Shown: in pieces, positions 54,340 to 63,382 of the stretch
Numbering within the stretch: position 1 is the stretch's first letter
Layout of the letters: every line of letters starts with the position of its first letter
Source of the DNA: Bradyrhizobium betae
Lineage (GTDB): Bacteria; Pseudomonadota; Alphaproteobacteria; Rhizobiales; Xanthobacteraceae
Assembly (NCBI RefSeq): GCF_004123905.1
Contig: NZ_MZXW01000004.1
Coordinates: 416,159 to 480,158 of the forward strand
Length of the DNA stretch: 64,000 nt
Direction of reading: 5' to 3'
Program-made: the position numbers and the translations under genes
Notes under the pieces: model-generated
Told to the model about the DNA's origin: nothing
Database searches by the model: none
Seen by the model: the letters and a program-made list of their open reading frames with translations, nothing else

Positions 54340-54588
54340 ATGCCGCGGTACTATTTTGATTTGCTGGATGGTGGCGTTCTGGCTTGTGACGAAGAAGGAT
54401 TGCTGCTTCCGAATCTTCAAGCCGCGCAAGCAGAAGCCGCCCGGTCGTTGGCCGATATGGCGAGGGATGCGGTCGATGATTTGACTGCGACTCCCGACAA
54501 GCGCGATATGGCAATTGAGGTTCGGGATGCGGCCGGCCCGGTGATGCAGGTCAAGTTCACCTTCGAGATCGAGAGATCAAAGCACTGA
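54340..54588 (+). CDS. DUF6894 small protein
   Basis: 82 residues. MPRYYFDLLDGG at the start and the QAAQAEAARSLADMARD helix, ending MQVKFTFEIE, are the DUF6894 pattern, abundant in Bradyrhizobium and relatives. It has no known function. A 7-bp hairpin (TTACGTT/AACGTAA, 54284-54300) lies in its upstream region. Confidence 0.85.
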   Translation: MPRYYFDLLDGGVLACDEEGLLLPNLQAAQAEAARSLADMARDAVDDLTATPDKRDMAIEVRDAAGPVMQVKFTFEIERSKH

Positions 54589-54595
54589 GGTCACT

Positions 54596-54745
54596 TCACT
54601 TGGTCTCAGCAATCCTTCCCTTGCCTTGGCAGGCTTCGCATTTGACAGGATAGATCCTACGGCCCGGGCGAGCCGGTTGCATGGACCTGGAAAAGCCGGT
54701 TCCGTTACACTGCTGGCAGGTATGTTCTTCGATCTTCGGGGTCAT
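54596..54745 (-). CDS. 49-aa DnaJ-type zinc-finger protein
   Basis: ATG at 54745 to TGA at 54596. Two CxxC-type knuckles of DnaJ form are present: HTCQQCNGTGFS and KCEACQGKGRIA, separated by a basic linker. It is convergent with the DUF6894 gene and directly downstream of the alpha/beta hydrolase stop region on its own side, with ATG 8 bp from that stop at 54754. The small size and twin knuckles suggest a zinc-binding adaptor; the role is unknown. Confidence 0.7.
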   Translation of the reverse strand: MTPKIEEHTCQQCNGTGFSRSMQPARPGRRIYPVKCEACQGKGRIAETK

Positions 54746-54753
54746 GTTGAACC

Positions 54754-55761
54754 TCAATGCAGCGTTTCCGCCGCGGCTTCATCGATCGCAATCATCAGGT
54801 CCGCTGTATCCGACTGCTGGATCATATGGCCCCCTTTGGGAATGCGGCGCATTTTGCTGTGTTTGATTTCGTCATGCAGACGGCCGGACTGCTCGTCGAT
54901 GTCGATGAGGCGATCGGCCTCGCCGGCCAGGATAATGACTGGCATGGCCAATTCGCCGTAGGTCTTCGCAGACAGCATGGCCGCAGGGACCATTAACGCT
55001 GCCTCGGCGGCGCCGGCACGAAGTTGCGAGGGACGCACGGCAAGGGATTTGGGGAAGCCATCGAATTTTTGCGGAACGGGTCTCGGCCCGAACAGCTGCC
55101 GCAATATCGCCGGCCACATCAGCCGGCTGAGGATCGGCGAAATCGTGTGACTGAGGACGTCGCCAAATCCCGGTATCGCGGGTCCGGCAATCGACAACAT
55201 CGCATCGGTGCGGGCCGTCGGGAAATAGTATCCCGATGCCAGTATCAATGCTTCGACCATTGAGGGATGTCGGCTTGCCAGGGCAATTGCAACCGATGCT
55301 CCCCAGGAATGTCCTAGCACGATCGCCTTTTCGACCCCGAGCTGCGCAAGCGCGTTCTTGAAGAGGTCGGCTTGCGCCGCAGGTGTCCACACGACATTGC
55401 GGGGCCTCAGGCTGTGGCCGAAGCCGGGTCGGTCAAACACGATGACATGATAATCCTTGGCGGCGAGATCGATCAGCCCGCTCGACTGGAAATCCTGGAT
55501 CATGCTGCCGTTGCCATGGAGCAACACCAGATGGCGGCCGGATCCGCGCTCCACATAGTGCAAGCGAACGCCGTCGACCTCGATGAATCGTCCTTGAGGC
55601 GGATTATCGCGCTGAGCCTTGTCGGCAAGTCGCCTGTTGGCGATCGCGGCCGTCGCCATCAAGGCGGTCGCCGCGACAACGGCAGACGTCACCGGATATT
55701 CTGCGAGAGCACGAAGCGTCGTGGCTGCCAGCGTTGGCGAACGTTTTTTCAGAATGCGCAT
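54754..55761 (-). CDS. Alpha/beta hydrolase with N-terminal membrane helix
   Basis: 335 residues from the ATG at 55761 (MRILKKRSPTLAATTLRALA); the open frame upstream to 55899 is not family-like. An N-terminal hydrophobic segment (VTSAVVAATALMATAAIA) precedes a complete hydrolase domain: LVLLHGNGSMIQDF, the nucleophile elbow VLGHSWGASVAI, Asp in ILAGEADRLIDID and His in RIPKGGHMIQQS. It is probably a membrane-bound esterase or epoxide-hydrolase-like enzyme. Substrate unknown. Confidence 0.88.
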   Translation of the reverse strand: MRILKKRSPTLAATTLRALAEYPVTSAVVAATALMATAAIANRRLADKAQRDNPPQGRFIEVDGVRLHYVERGSGRHLVLLHGNGSMIQDFQSSGLIDLAAKDYHVIVFDRPGFGHSLRPRNVVWTPAAQADLFKNALAQLGVEKAIVLGHSWGASVAIALASRHPSMVEALILASGYYFPTARTDAMLSIAGPAIPGFGDVLSHTISPILSRLMWPAILRQLFGPRPVPQKFDGFPKSLAVRPSQLRAGAAEAALMVPAAMLSAKTYGELAMPVIILAGEADRLIDIDEQSGRLHDEIKHSKMRRIPKGGHMIQQSDTADLMIAIDEAAAETLH

Positions 55762-55937
55762 GTACCCTAATATGAGAGGGCCGGCGATGTTCCTAACGTC
55801 ATCCGCAGTTCTCGTCTTGGCAATCACGTGGATGATGTTTTTCAAAGTTTGATTGCACAGGCGATGTCGAGAAGCGGAACATAGGAACGAAAGCTCCACC
55901 GGGGGCTTGGCTCAGTCCTCAAGCTTTGGAGACAATT

Positions 55938-56267
55938 ATGAAACGCCCGTCGCTCTACATTTGTATTTCCGTCATCGCGGCTGCCGCGGCATTGGCCCCG
56001 GCCTCAGCGCAAAATCCCCCGGCGCAGTCAGGCCCGAACAACAACGCGGTCAACAGTGCCGGGCAAAACAACTCCGATGCACCGGTCGCCGGCCGCAACA
56101 GCTTCACCGAAGGACAGGCCAAATCGAAGATCGAGGACGCCGGGTACGCCAATGTCACCGCGCTGAAGAAGGACGACAAGGGCGTGTGGCGCGGACAAGC
56201 CAGCAAGGGTGGAACGGCCACCCAAGTCAGCGTCGACTTTCAAGGCAACGTCAATTCGGCCAAGTGA
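55938..56267 (+). CDS. Small exported PepSY-like protein
   Basis: 109 residues from the ATG at 55938 with GGAG upstream. A signal peptide (LYICISVIAAAAALAPASA) and an Asn/Gly-rich stretch are followed by FTEGQAKSKIEDAGYANVTA and WRGQASKGGTATQVSVDFQG, the arrangement of PepSY-like periplasmic domains. Probably cotranscribed with the next gene 12 bp on. Function unknown. Confidence 0.8.
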   Translation: MKRPSLYICISVIAAAAALAPASAQNPPAQSGPNNNAVNSAGQNNSDAPVAGRNSFTEGQAKSKIEDAGYANVTALKKDDKGVWRGQASKGGTATQVSVDFQGNVNSAK

Positions 56268-56279
56268 GAAAGTTCCAAA

Positions 56280-56900
56280 ATGACTGTTACCATTTCTCGT
56301 CTTTACGACAACTACAATGACGCTGAGCGGGCGGTTCGCCGCCTTGAGGGGGCTGGCGTGCCGTACTCGGACATCAGCATCGTCGCCAACAATTCCGACA
56401 GCTGGTTCAGCACCGACAAGAAGGTCGATCGCGACCGGGATGGTGTCGACGATCGCGCCGAAGGCGCCGGCAAGGGTGCCGGCATCGGAGCGGGCGTGGG
56501 TGGCACCGCCGGCCTTCTCGCTGGCCTTGGCTTGCTGGCAATTCCCGGCCTCGGGCCCGTCGTCGCAGCCGGGTGGCTGGCCGCGACTGCGGTGGGTGCG
56601 GCGGCCGGAGCAGCGACCGGCGGTATTGTTGGAGCGCTCACGGAGGCCGGCATTTCCCGGGAGGATGCGGACACGTACGCCGAGGGCGTTCGTCGCGGAG
56701 GAACGCTCGTGTCGGCGCGCGTCCCCGATGCGGACCGATCCCGCCTCGATTCGATCCTGAAAGAGTCCTCCGTCAACCTGCGTGACCGCAGTGCCAATTG
56801 GCAGAAGGCCGGATGGAAATCGTTCGATCCCGCCAGCCAGCCTTATGGCGCCGAAGAGGTTCGCAAGGAGCGGCAGCTTTACGGTGGCTCGGTGCGCTAA
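56280..56900 (+). CDS. General stress protein 17M-like (YflT domain) with glycine zipper
   Basis: 206 residues. The N-terminal YflT-like domain (SRLYDNYNDAERAVRRLEGA, DISIVANNSD) is followed by a long Gly/Ala-rich helix hairpin (GKGAGIGAGVGGTAGLLAGL and TAVGAAAGAATGGIVGAL) that could insert in a membrane. A conserved segment follows (EDADTYAEGVRRGGTLVSAR). Related proteins accumulate in general stress responses. A strong terminator is 10 bp downstream. Confidence 0.85.
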   Translation: MTVTISRLYDNYNDAERAVRRLEGAGVPYSDISIVANNSDSWFSTDKKVDRDRDGVDDRAEGAGKGAGIGAGVGGTAGLLAGLGLLAIPGLGPVVAAGWLAATAVGAAAGAATGGIVGALTEAGISREDADTYAEGVRRGGTLVSARVPDADRSRLDSILKESSVNLRDRSANWQKAGWKSFDPASQPYGAEEVRKERQLYGGSVR

Positions 56901-56910
56901 ATGATATCGA

Positions 56911-56937
56911 CGGCCCGCTTCGGCGGGCCGTTGTTTT
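56911..56937 (+). terminator. Rho-independent terminator of the stress-protein gene
   Basis: CGGCCCGC/GCGGGCCG with a TTCG tetraloop, then TTGTTTT. It sits between two convergent genes and could act in one or both directions. Confidence 0.85.
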
Positions 56938-56938
56938 A

Positions 56939-58078
56939 TCAGCCGTAGAGATACCCGACCGGCTGGCCTTCCGTGCGCAAGGGGCGGACGTCCTTGTGCG
57001 TGATGATCTGACCGGCGAGGCCGTCGATCTCGTCGCGCTGTGTCGGCGTCCAGCTGCGAAGCTCGTTCATGCCCTTGAGAAGGCCGAGCCGCAGGACCTG
57101 GGTGTTTTCGCCGAGGCCGGTGAGGCTGATCGACGCCTTGCCCGCCGTCACCACGTCGCCGGCCGCGAGCTCGAAGCTCTCCCCGGATTTCTTCTTGAAT
57201 TCGGCCGTGCCGCGAATGACGCGATAGATCACGACCTCGCCCTTGGCGAGACAGGTCGGGTCTGCGGTAATCGACGTGCTTTTCGCCAGCAGCGACTGGC
57301 CGCGCGGGTCGGTTGCGATGATGTGTCCGGTGACGAGGTGACCGCTCGGGACCTCGATGCCGGTATCGCGCACGTAAACCGGCGTCGCCGATTTGACCGG
57401 ACTATCGGTGAGCGGCTTGAACAGCGCATCCAGCGCCAGGGGATCCTGAAGCCAGAAGCCTGCATCGGCCGGGCGATCATGCAGCGGATGGCTCCAGGCC
57501 ACGCGCGGCGTCTCGGCCTCGTTGATCTGGTCCGGGCCGACGATGGTCGGGTTCGGAAAGGTGGTGGGATCGGTGATGAAGGCTTCGAGGAATTTGCCGG
57601 AATAACCCATCGAGATCGGATCGGGCACCACGGTCTGCGGCGTCTTCAAATTCTCTTCGGTCGACAGGCCCGACCAGGTGTAGAACAGCTGGCGGTGCAC
57701 GATCGCGCTTTGCAGCATCACTGCGCCGGGGCCGACATTGTAGAAGCGCCCGTCGTAGTCGAAGGTGAACGCGCCCGAGGTGACCAGCACGAGCTGAAAG
57801 CCACCCGGCGGCAGATGAAGATGGAAATCGGTGGGGCCGGTGTCGGGCAGATAGATCGGCAGATTGGTCGCGACTTCGTGCAGCAGGAATGTTTCGTTGT
57901 TGGCGTGAAAACCCTCGTTGGCGCGGTTGTAGAGGGCTTGCGGCCGGTAGGTTGCCTCAAACTTCGCATTCTTGTCGCGGTCGATCGCGACGAAGTCCTG
58001 CTCATTGAGGCGAAGGGGTGAACCATCCGGGCGGGTGAGGCCGGCGAATTTGAGATCGCCCGCGGCATGCACGTTCAT
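56939..58078 (-). CDS. Double-cupin protein resembling homogentisate dioxygenase-type folds
   Basis: 379 residues from the ATG at 58078 with GGAGA upstream. An N-terminal half with DFHLHLPPGGFQLVLVTSG and FYNVGPGAVMLQSAIVHRQ looks like a cupin barrel with possible metal ligands (His pair and a later His). A second barrel follows (VVIYRVIRGTAEFKKKSGES, FELAAGDVVTAG). Bicupins of this size include dioxygenases, but the ligand set of homogentisate dioxygenase cannot be confirmed. No aromatic-degradation neighbour is present, so the function stays open. Confidence 0.6.
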   Translation of the reverse strand: MNVHAAGDLKFAGLTRPDGSPLRLNEQDFVAIDRDKNAKFEATYRPQALYNRANEGFHANNETFLLHEVATNLPIYLPDTGPTDFHLHLPPGGFQLVLVTSGAFTFDYDGRFYNVGPGAVMLQSAIVHRQLFYTWSGLSTEENLKTPQTVVPDPISMGYSGKFLEAFITDPTTFPNPTIVGPDQINEAETPRVAWSHPLHDRPADAGFWLQDPLALDALFKPLTDSPVKSATPVYVRDTGIEVPSGHLVTGHIIATDPRGQSLLAKSTSITADPTCLAKGEVVIYRVIRGTAEFKKKSGESFELAAGDVVTAGKASISLTGLGENTQVLRLGLLKGMNELRSWTPTQRDEIDGLAGQIITHKDVRPLRTEGQPVGYLYG

Positions 58079-58404
58079 GGCATTCTCCGATCCTGGGCCG
58101 TTCATCCCGGAGCCGGGCGTACGCAACTCGCTGCTCCACTTAATGAGAGGGCAGGGACTTTAGGCCTGACGACGTCTTGCGAATTCTGGGCCAGTTGGCG
58201 CGCGGCGCAGCGCGTGGGCCCTTCGGCTCCACGCGGGACAAGAAAAATCGAGGTTGCGCCAGAGGTTAGATGACCGTCACACCAAACGGCGTGGTCCTCT
58301 TGGCAAAGCCGGCAGGTCCAGGGGAGAGACGGGTCTTGTCTAATTTGTCGGCATGTCCCGCAAAGGGCATGCAACCGTCAAGGCGGCCGGGCGTCCGAAG
58401 CCGC

Positions 58405-58590
58405 TTATTTGAACGATTGACGGGCGGCCCGCTCGGGCTTGCCGGATGGGCTGTCGGCCCACTTCGCCATCTCCACCGCGCGCGCGTCGATGCCTTCGCA
58501 CCAGAGGCAGTTCGGCTCCGCGCGGCCTTTGGCCGTCAGCATCGGGACAAGTGCATGACCGCAGCCGGTGCAGGATGTGATGCGATTCAT
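58405..58590 (-). CDS. 61-aa zinc-ribbon-like protein
   Basis: Begins MNRITSCTGCGHALVPML with GGAG upstream of the ATG at 58590, and continues PNCLWCEGIDARAVEMA. Two CxxC pairs form a zinc-ribbon signature. The charged tail is probably unstructured. It lies just past the GCS2-like ligase on the same strand (its start is 62 bp after that stop). Function unknown. Confidence 0.65.
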   Translation of the reverse strand: MNRITSCTGCGHALVPMLTAKGRAEPNCLWCEGIDARAVEMAKWADSPSGKPERAARQSFK

Positions 58591-58652
58591 GCGGTTCTCC
58601 ACGATCATCAAATTCAAGGGCGGCACTTTGGCCGCCGAAGCTTGCGCGGGCG

Positions 58653-59882
58653 CTATGACGGCGCTTGAGCACTGCGTCCGACGGGAGCGCTCGTTCCTGA
58701 GATCGTAGATGTAGCGATCCATCGTGACACGGATGCGATGTCGTCGCCGTTTTCACGGTAGGCACGGAGCTGGAATTCGGCAGAGCTGCCGCGTTCCACG
58801 ATGGTGCGGCAGTGCTCGACCTCGGCGGCGCAATTCAGTGCGGCCGCGTCCCCGGCGGTGTCCTCGATGACACGGGAGAGCAGCTCCGAGATCGTGACCG
58901 GCCCTTCCCTGGAGGCAAAGATGCAATCGGTGCCGTAGCGCTGCGCGCGCCATTTGTTCTCGACCGCTATCGCGCGCTCGACCACGGTGACCTCCTTCGA
59001 CAGATAGGGCCGCAGGTAAAGGTGGCGGGTCAGGCAGCGATAGAGCGAGGCGATCGCGACGGCGTCGTCGACCAGGGTGCAGGTATCGGGCGCACGAAGC
59101 TCGAGCGTCGGATGCTTCATGGACGGACGCATCGCCCACCAGATGTGGCTTTCGTCGGGGATCACGCCGGAGCGTTGCAGTGCGCCGATATATTCGTCGT
59201 AATCCTGCCGGTTCTCGAACAATTCGGGCAGGCCGGTGCGCGGTAGCTCGGAATAGGCGGCCAGCCGGTAGCCCTTCAGTCCGGTCTTGTGGGAATTCCA
59301 GAACGGGGAGGAGGCCGACAGCGCGATGAACAGCGGCAGATGCGGCAGCATCGCCCGCATCACCGCCATGCGCTTCTCGGGATCGGGCAGCTGCACGTGC
59401 ACATGCATGCCGCACATCATGTTGCGGTGGCCGATGCTGCGCAGATCCTCGATCATTTCCTCATAGCGCGGCTTCGGGCTCGGCTGCGACATGCGCCAGA
59501 CCGCGGTTGGATGCGTGCCGCAGGCCATGATGACGAAGCCATATTGCGCGGCGACGTTGGCGACTTCGCGACGGAGAAAACGAAGCTCTTCGCGCGCGTC
59601 GGTGACGTCGACGTGAACGTTGGTGGCGACTTCGAGCTGGGATTGCAGCATCTCGCGCATGGCCTGACCGCCGGTCGACCAGTTCGCGGACTCGAACAGC
59701 GCGTTGGGCGTTTCGATCGCGACCTCGAACGTTCGGCGATCGGCGAGGAAATATTCCTCCTCGATACCAAACGAATATTCCGCCGCCTTTCCGCGTCCGC
59801 CGGCCGAGCGAATGACGAGGTGCTGCTTGTCGTCGGAGGAATCGAGGCGCAGCAGTTTCAAAACGTCTGAAGCAAATGTCAT
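58653..59882 (-). CDS. Carboxylate-amine ligase, YbdK / glutamate-cysteine ligase type 2 family
   Basis: 409 residues. GCS2-family motifs: YSFGIEEEYFLADRRTF near the N-terminus with the metal-binding Glu series, MMCGMHVHVQLPDPEKR, SASSPFWNSHKTGLKGYR and the later TLELRAPDTCTLVDDAVAI. Members form gamma-glutamyl bonds at ATP expense, with weak or alternative amine specificity. The gene starts 17 bp after the amidotransferase gene stop, so the pair is an operon. The pairing recalls egtA/egtC of ergothioneine synthesis, but egtB and egtD are not present. Confidence 0.88.
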   Translation of the reverse strand: MTFASDVLKLLRLDSSDDKQHLVIRSAGGRGKAAEYSFGIEEEYFLADRRTFEVAIETPNALFESANWSTGGQAMREMLQSQLEVATNVHVDVTDAREELRFLRREVANVAAQYGFVIMACGTHPTAVWRMSQPSPKPRYEEMIEDLRSIGHRNMMCGMHVHVQLPDPEKRMAVMRAMLPHLPLFIALSASSPFWNSHKTGLKGYRLAAYSELPRTGLPELFENRQDYDEYIGALQRSGVIPDESHIWWAMRPSMKHPTLELRAPDTCTLVDDAVAIASLYRCLTRHLYLRPYLSKEVTVVERAIAVENKWRAQRYGTDCIFASREGPVTISELLSRVIEDTAGDAAALNCAAEVEHCRTIVERGSSAEFQLRAYRENGDDIASVSRWIATSTISGTSAPVGRSAQAPS

Positions 59883-59899
59883 GAGCCACCCGGCAGTGG

Positions 59900-60730
59900 T
59901 TACCTGCGGGCAATAATCCTTCTGACAGGGGCGGGTTCCGCCTCGGACCCACTGGAAATTGCAGGGACGAACGGAACAATTTTCACGCTTTCGGACGCGC
60001 GCGCGATAAGGGCGTGATTCGCAGGCACTTCCGTCCAGTCCGTTTCCTTGTCGAAGGGCTCGGACACCACGACGACCTGGCCGCCACTGCCTTCCCGATA
60101 GTAGAGCGTGTTGGCGGCATCGTTGACCGCAATGCGAAACGCATAGAGATCCCGGCCGTTCGCAATCGCGCTGGTGAAGCGCAGCCGCTCACGGAGCTCG
60201 CCTTCGTTGATGAGACCGACGAGCGCTTGCAGCACACGTTGTGTTGCGCCGAGCGGGTCGCCGTCGAGCCCGGCGCCCATCATGGCGAGGAACACGGCTT
60301 CCGAGTCGGTCGTGCCCAGTCGCGACGGGTAGTAAGCATCGGGGATCAACGCCTCGACCTTGCGCCGCAGCCGATTCCAGCTGCCCACAAAACCGTTGTG
60401 CATGAACATCCACTGTCCGCAGGCGAAGGGATGACAATTCTGCCGCGTCACCGCCGTGCCGGTGGCGGCGCGCACGTGTGCGAAAAACAGATGCGAGCGC
60501 AGATGGCGGCAGAGGTAGCGCAGATTCTCGTCCGACCACGCCGGACGCGTTTCGCGGTAGAGGCCCGGCTCCGGGTGTTCGCCATACCAGCCGAGACCAA
60601 AGCCGTCGCCATTCGAGCCCGCGGTTGACTGAAGCGAGCGTATGCTCTGCGCGATGAGCGAATGCTCGGGCTCGGTGACGTAAGGCTCGAACGAGGTGGT
60701 CTCGCCCCTGTATGCGATCCAGCGGCACAT
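59900..60730 (-). CDS. Class II glutamine amidotransferase (YafJ/EgtC-like)
   Basis: 276 residues. The N-terminal nucleophile Cys2 is in MCRWIAYRG, exposed after Met removal. GDGFGLGWYG, FFAHVRAATGTAV and the oxyanion-related HNGFVGSWNRL complete the Ntn-hydrolase pattern. Such enzymes hydrolyse gamma-glutamyl amides; EgtC releases glutamate from a gamma-glutamyl intermediate. It is upstream of the GCS2-like ligase in one operon, suggesting a ligation-hydrolysis pair for some gamma-glutamyl compound. Confidence 0.9.
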   Translation of the reverse strand: MCRWIAYRGETTSFEPYVTEPEHSLIAQSIRSLQSTAGSNGDGFGLGWYGEHPEPGLYRETRPAWSDENLRYLCRHLRSHLFFAHVRAATGTAVTRQNCHPFACGQWMFMHNGFVGSWNRLRRKVEALIPDAYYPSRLGTTDSEAVFLAMMGAGLDGDPLGATQRVLQALVGLINEGELRERLRFTSAIANGRDLYAFRIAVNDAANTLYYREGSGGQVVVVSEPFDKETDWTEVPANHALIARASESVKIVPFVPAISSGSEAEPAPVRRIIARR

Positions 60731-60853
60731 GCGGGTTCCTGGGTGTCCTTGGGGTTCCTGTCAGGTGGCAGGCGAATCGTAAGACTTGCCAACAAACCTG
60801 ACGCCGCGATGGTTCCCGGCATTCGTCTGCACGGACGATGTCGAAATGTCCCT

Positions 60854-61450
60854 CTAATCCTGTTCACCGAGAGTTTCGACGTAGGCCTTGCCGTAGGGAT
60901 AAAAATGCTCCTTGCGGCCCTGGTTCCATAGCGTCTTCAGGCCCGGCGCCGTGATGTCCCAATCGGGGCGGCAAATCATGCTGACGGCCCGCAGATCCTG
61001 GCGAAGCTCTTCGATGGTCGGGCGTCCGAAGAACCAGTAGCCGTTGTAGATCTTGTGGATGCGGAGGCGAGGCTCCAGCACGACCACGTGCGGGATCATG
61101 GGATTGTGGAGGGGATCGGTATATTCGGCGATGTCGAGGTCCTTCTGAACGATCCGCCGCGGGTCGGACAGGAACGGCCAGTGCGCGCCTGCGCCGCTGC
61201 GATATTCGTTGGTCTGGGTGATGTTGTCGGTGGTCACAGTGACCAGCCGGCAATAGCCCACCTCCATCTCCCGATGCAGCTGGACCAGCCCTTCGGTCTG
61301 GCGGCGATCCTTCGGACAGAACCCGCCGCGGCCGAGGACGACGATCATGGGATCGCCGCCTTGGAGCTTGGAGAGTGTTCGATGCTTGCCGGTGTGGTCG
61401 CTGAGTTCGTAGTCCGGGAAGGTTGCTCCCGGCACCATGTCAGTTCGCAT
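60854..61450 (-). CDS. Peroxiredoxin/AhpC-TSA-like redoxin
   Basis: 198 residues from the ATG at 61450 (GGGAGAG upstream). MVPGATFPDYELSDHTGKHR is the redoxin opening; the fold continues with VVLGRGGFCPKDRRQTEGLV, where the single Cys is at the peroxidatic position although the usual PxxxTxxC context is altered. AVSMICRPDWDI adds a second Cys. It may reduce peroxides or act as a thiol carrier. It precedes the MOSC-reductase fusion gap on the same strand. Confidence 0.8.
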   Translation of the reverse strand: MRTDMVPGATFPDYELSDHTGKHRTLSKLQGGDPMIVVLGRGGFCPKDRRQTEGLVQLHREMEVGYCRLVTVTTDNITQTNEYRSGAGAHWPFLSDPRRIVQKDLDIAEYTDPLHNPMIPHVVVLEPRLRIHKIYNGYWFFGRPTIEELRQDLRAVSMICRPDWDITAPGLKTLWNQGRKEHFYPYGKAYVETLGEQD

Positions 61451-61481
61451 GAAGCTCTCCCATGTCCTAGAGATCGACGTC

Positions 61482-63227
61482 TTAGAGATCGATGACGATA
61501 TCACCCTGCGGCCGCGCGCAGCAGATCAGGACATTGCCGTCTGCCGGCGGGTCGAGCGGATCGGGCGTGTAGCTGACGTCTCCGGCTAAGAGCCCGCTCT
61601 CGCAATTGTGGCAGACGCCCGTGCGGCACGACCAGCGCACGGGGACGTCGCACGCCTCAGCCAGCTCGAGCAGACTGGCATAGGATGGTCCCCACAGGAC
61701 ATTGAGGCCGCTGCGGGCGAACGACACCGTCGGCCCCGGCCCAGCTGCGCCGGCTGGCAGATGCGTTGCGACTGTCGGCGCGGCGGCGATGCCGGGTGTC
61801 AGCGAAGGCTTGCTGCCGAACAGCTCGGTGTGGATGCTGTCGGCGGCGACGCCCAGCGCAGAGAGGCCGGCCGTGAGATCGCTCATGAAAGCGGCCGGTC
61901 CGCACAGATAGAAATCGCCGTCGCGCGGCACATTAAGCGTCTGAAGCAGGCGCTGATCCAGATGTCCGGCGCTGTCGAAGTCAGCACCGGGACGATCGGC
62001 CGGGTCGGGGGCGCTGAAGCAGACATGGCTGTGATGGTACGCGAGCGCGGCGAGGAGTTCGCGCGCCTCGGCCGCGAACGGATGCTCGTGGCCATTTCGG
62101 GTACCATGCAGCCACCAGACCTCGCGTGTCGATCCTTCCGCGGTCAGCGCATGCAGCATGGCGAGCACCGGCGTCACGCCGATGCCGGCGCTGAGCAGCA
62201 CGACGGGCCGCGCATCCTGCCGCAGCGTAAAGCTGCCGCGTGGTGCACCGAGCTCGACGACGTCGCCCGTTTTGAGCTCGTCGGCGACATATCCGCTGGC
62301 TGCGCCGTGCGCTTCCCGCTTGATGCTGATGCGCAAGCACGCGGCATCGGCGCGGCGCGACAGAGAATAGCTGCGCGTCATCGCGGAAGGCCCGAGCCGC
62401 ACGACGACGAACTGGCCGGGCAGGGCCGTGGCGACGGGCTGTCCGTCCGCGGGTTCGAGCACCAGCGACGTCACATTGCTGCTTTCGGCGATTTTTCGCG
62501 CGACACGGAATGGGCGGAAGCCATGCCAGGCCGGAGGCGGGCTTGCGGCCGGGCCGAGCCCGGCGTTTCCCGTGGCCGGATTGTCTTTCTGCGCGAGCAG
62601 CGCCGCGAAGGAATGATTCCAGCCACGGCTCAGCGCCGGAATTCTCAGCGCGCGCTCCAGGCGCTCGCGTGGGTGAGGGGGCAGATAGAGCAGCGCATTG
62701 ATCTCGGACACGCTCATGCTTTCGGGGCCGCGCGCGACCTGCGTGATCTCGTCTCCGGCCTCGACGTCGCCTTCCTCGATGACGCGGAAATAGAAACCGG
62801 GCCGCCCGTGCTTGACCAGCAGCGCGGCCATGTCGGGCTCTTCCATGCGAATGCCGAGCCGGTAGCAGGTCACGCGCGGCTGCGTCACCTCGAACAGGGC
62901 CGAGCCGATCCTGTAGCGATCGCCGATGCAGACCTCGGTGTCGGCGAGGCCCTCGACGGTAAAGTTCTCGCCGAATTGTCCCGGGACGAGGTTCGATCGG
63001 CCCAGATGTTGCTGCCAGTAGTGATAGGATTCGTCCTGGTAGACGTACACAGCGCGCTGCTCGCCGCCGTGACCAGCGGTGTCGCCCTGGCCGTCGCCGT
63101 CGATGTTGAGCCGGCGCACCCTGCGCGGGCCCGTGACGGGCGCCTTCCAGATGCCGGTGTGGACGGTCCTGCCTTGCCAGGCGACGTCGCGCGGCAGGCC
63201 GACATTGACGGAAAGCAGATGAGCCAT
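61482..63227 (-). CDS. MOSC domain fused to FAD/NAD/2Fe-2S ferredoxin reductase
   Basis: 581 residues from the ATG at 63227. An N-terminal MOSC domain (SVNVGLPRDVAWQG, WKAPVTGPRRV, FGENFTVEGL and the Cys in RVTCYRLGIRMEEPDMA) and the associated helical region (SVSEINALLYLP) are fused to a flavin reductase (MTRSYSLSRRAD, VLLSAGIGVTPVLAM, YLCGPAAFM) with a C-terminal plant-type ferredoxin (SCRTGVCHNCESG, later ICCARP). YiiM/YcbX-type relatives reduce N-hydroxylated compounds with molybdenum cofactor bound at the MOSC Cys. The fusion would be a self-sufficient reductase. Confidence 0.88.
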   Translation of the reverse strand: MAHLLSVNVGLPRDVAWQGRTVHTGIWKAPVTGPRRVRRLNIDGDGQGDTAGHGGEQRAVYVYQDESYHYWQQHLGRSNLVPGQFGENFTVEGLADTEVCIGDRYRIGSALFEVTQPRVTCYRLGIRMEEPDMAALLVKHGRPGFYFRVIEEGDVEAGDEITQVARGPESMSVSEINALLYLPPHPRERLERALRIPALSRGWNHSFAALLAQKDNPATGNAGLGPAASPPPAWHGFRPFRVARKIAESSNVTSLVLEPADGQPVATALPGQFVVVRLGPSAMTRSYSLSRRADAACLRISIKREAHGAASGYVADELKTGDVVELGAPRGSFTLRQDARPVVLLSAGIGVTPVLAMLHALTAEGSTREVWWLHGTRNGHEHPFAAEARELLAALAYHHSHVCFSAPDPADRPGADFDSAGHLDQRLLQTLNVPRDGDFYLCGPAAFMSDLTAGLSALGVAADSIHTELFGSKPSLTPGIAAAPTVATHLPAGAAGPGPTVSFARSGLNVLWGPSYASLLELAEACDVPVRWSCRTGVCHNCESGLLAGDVSYTPDPLDPPADGNVLICCARPQGDIVIDL

Positions 63228-63382
63228 GGATGTTCCCCGGCGAATTCCAGATTGCTGCACCGTCAATCTGCATCCAGATCGGATGTTTGGCCCGTTAGTG
63301 GTTGTTAGACGTTGCGAGGGCGCCTTGCCAGAGGCTGCCTGGGCTCCAATGTGGAGAGCTGAAACGGCAGGTGGAGGACGCA

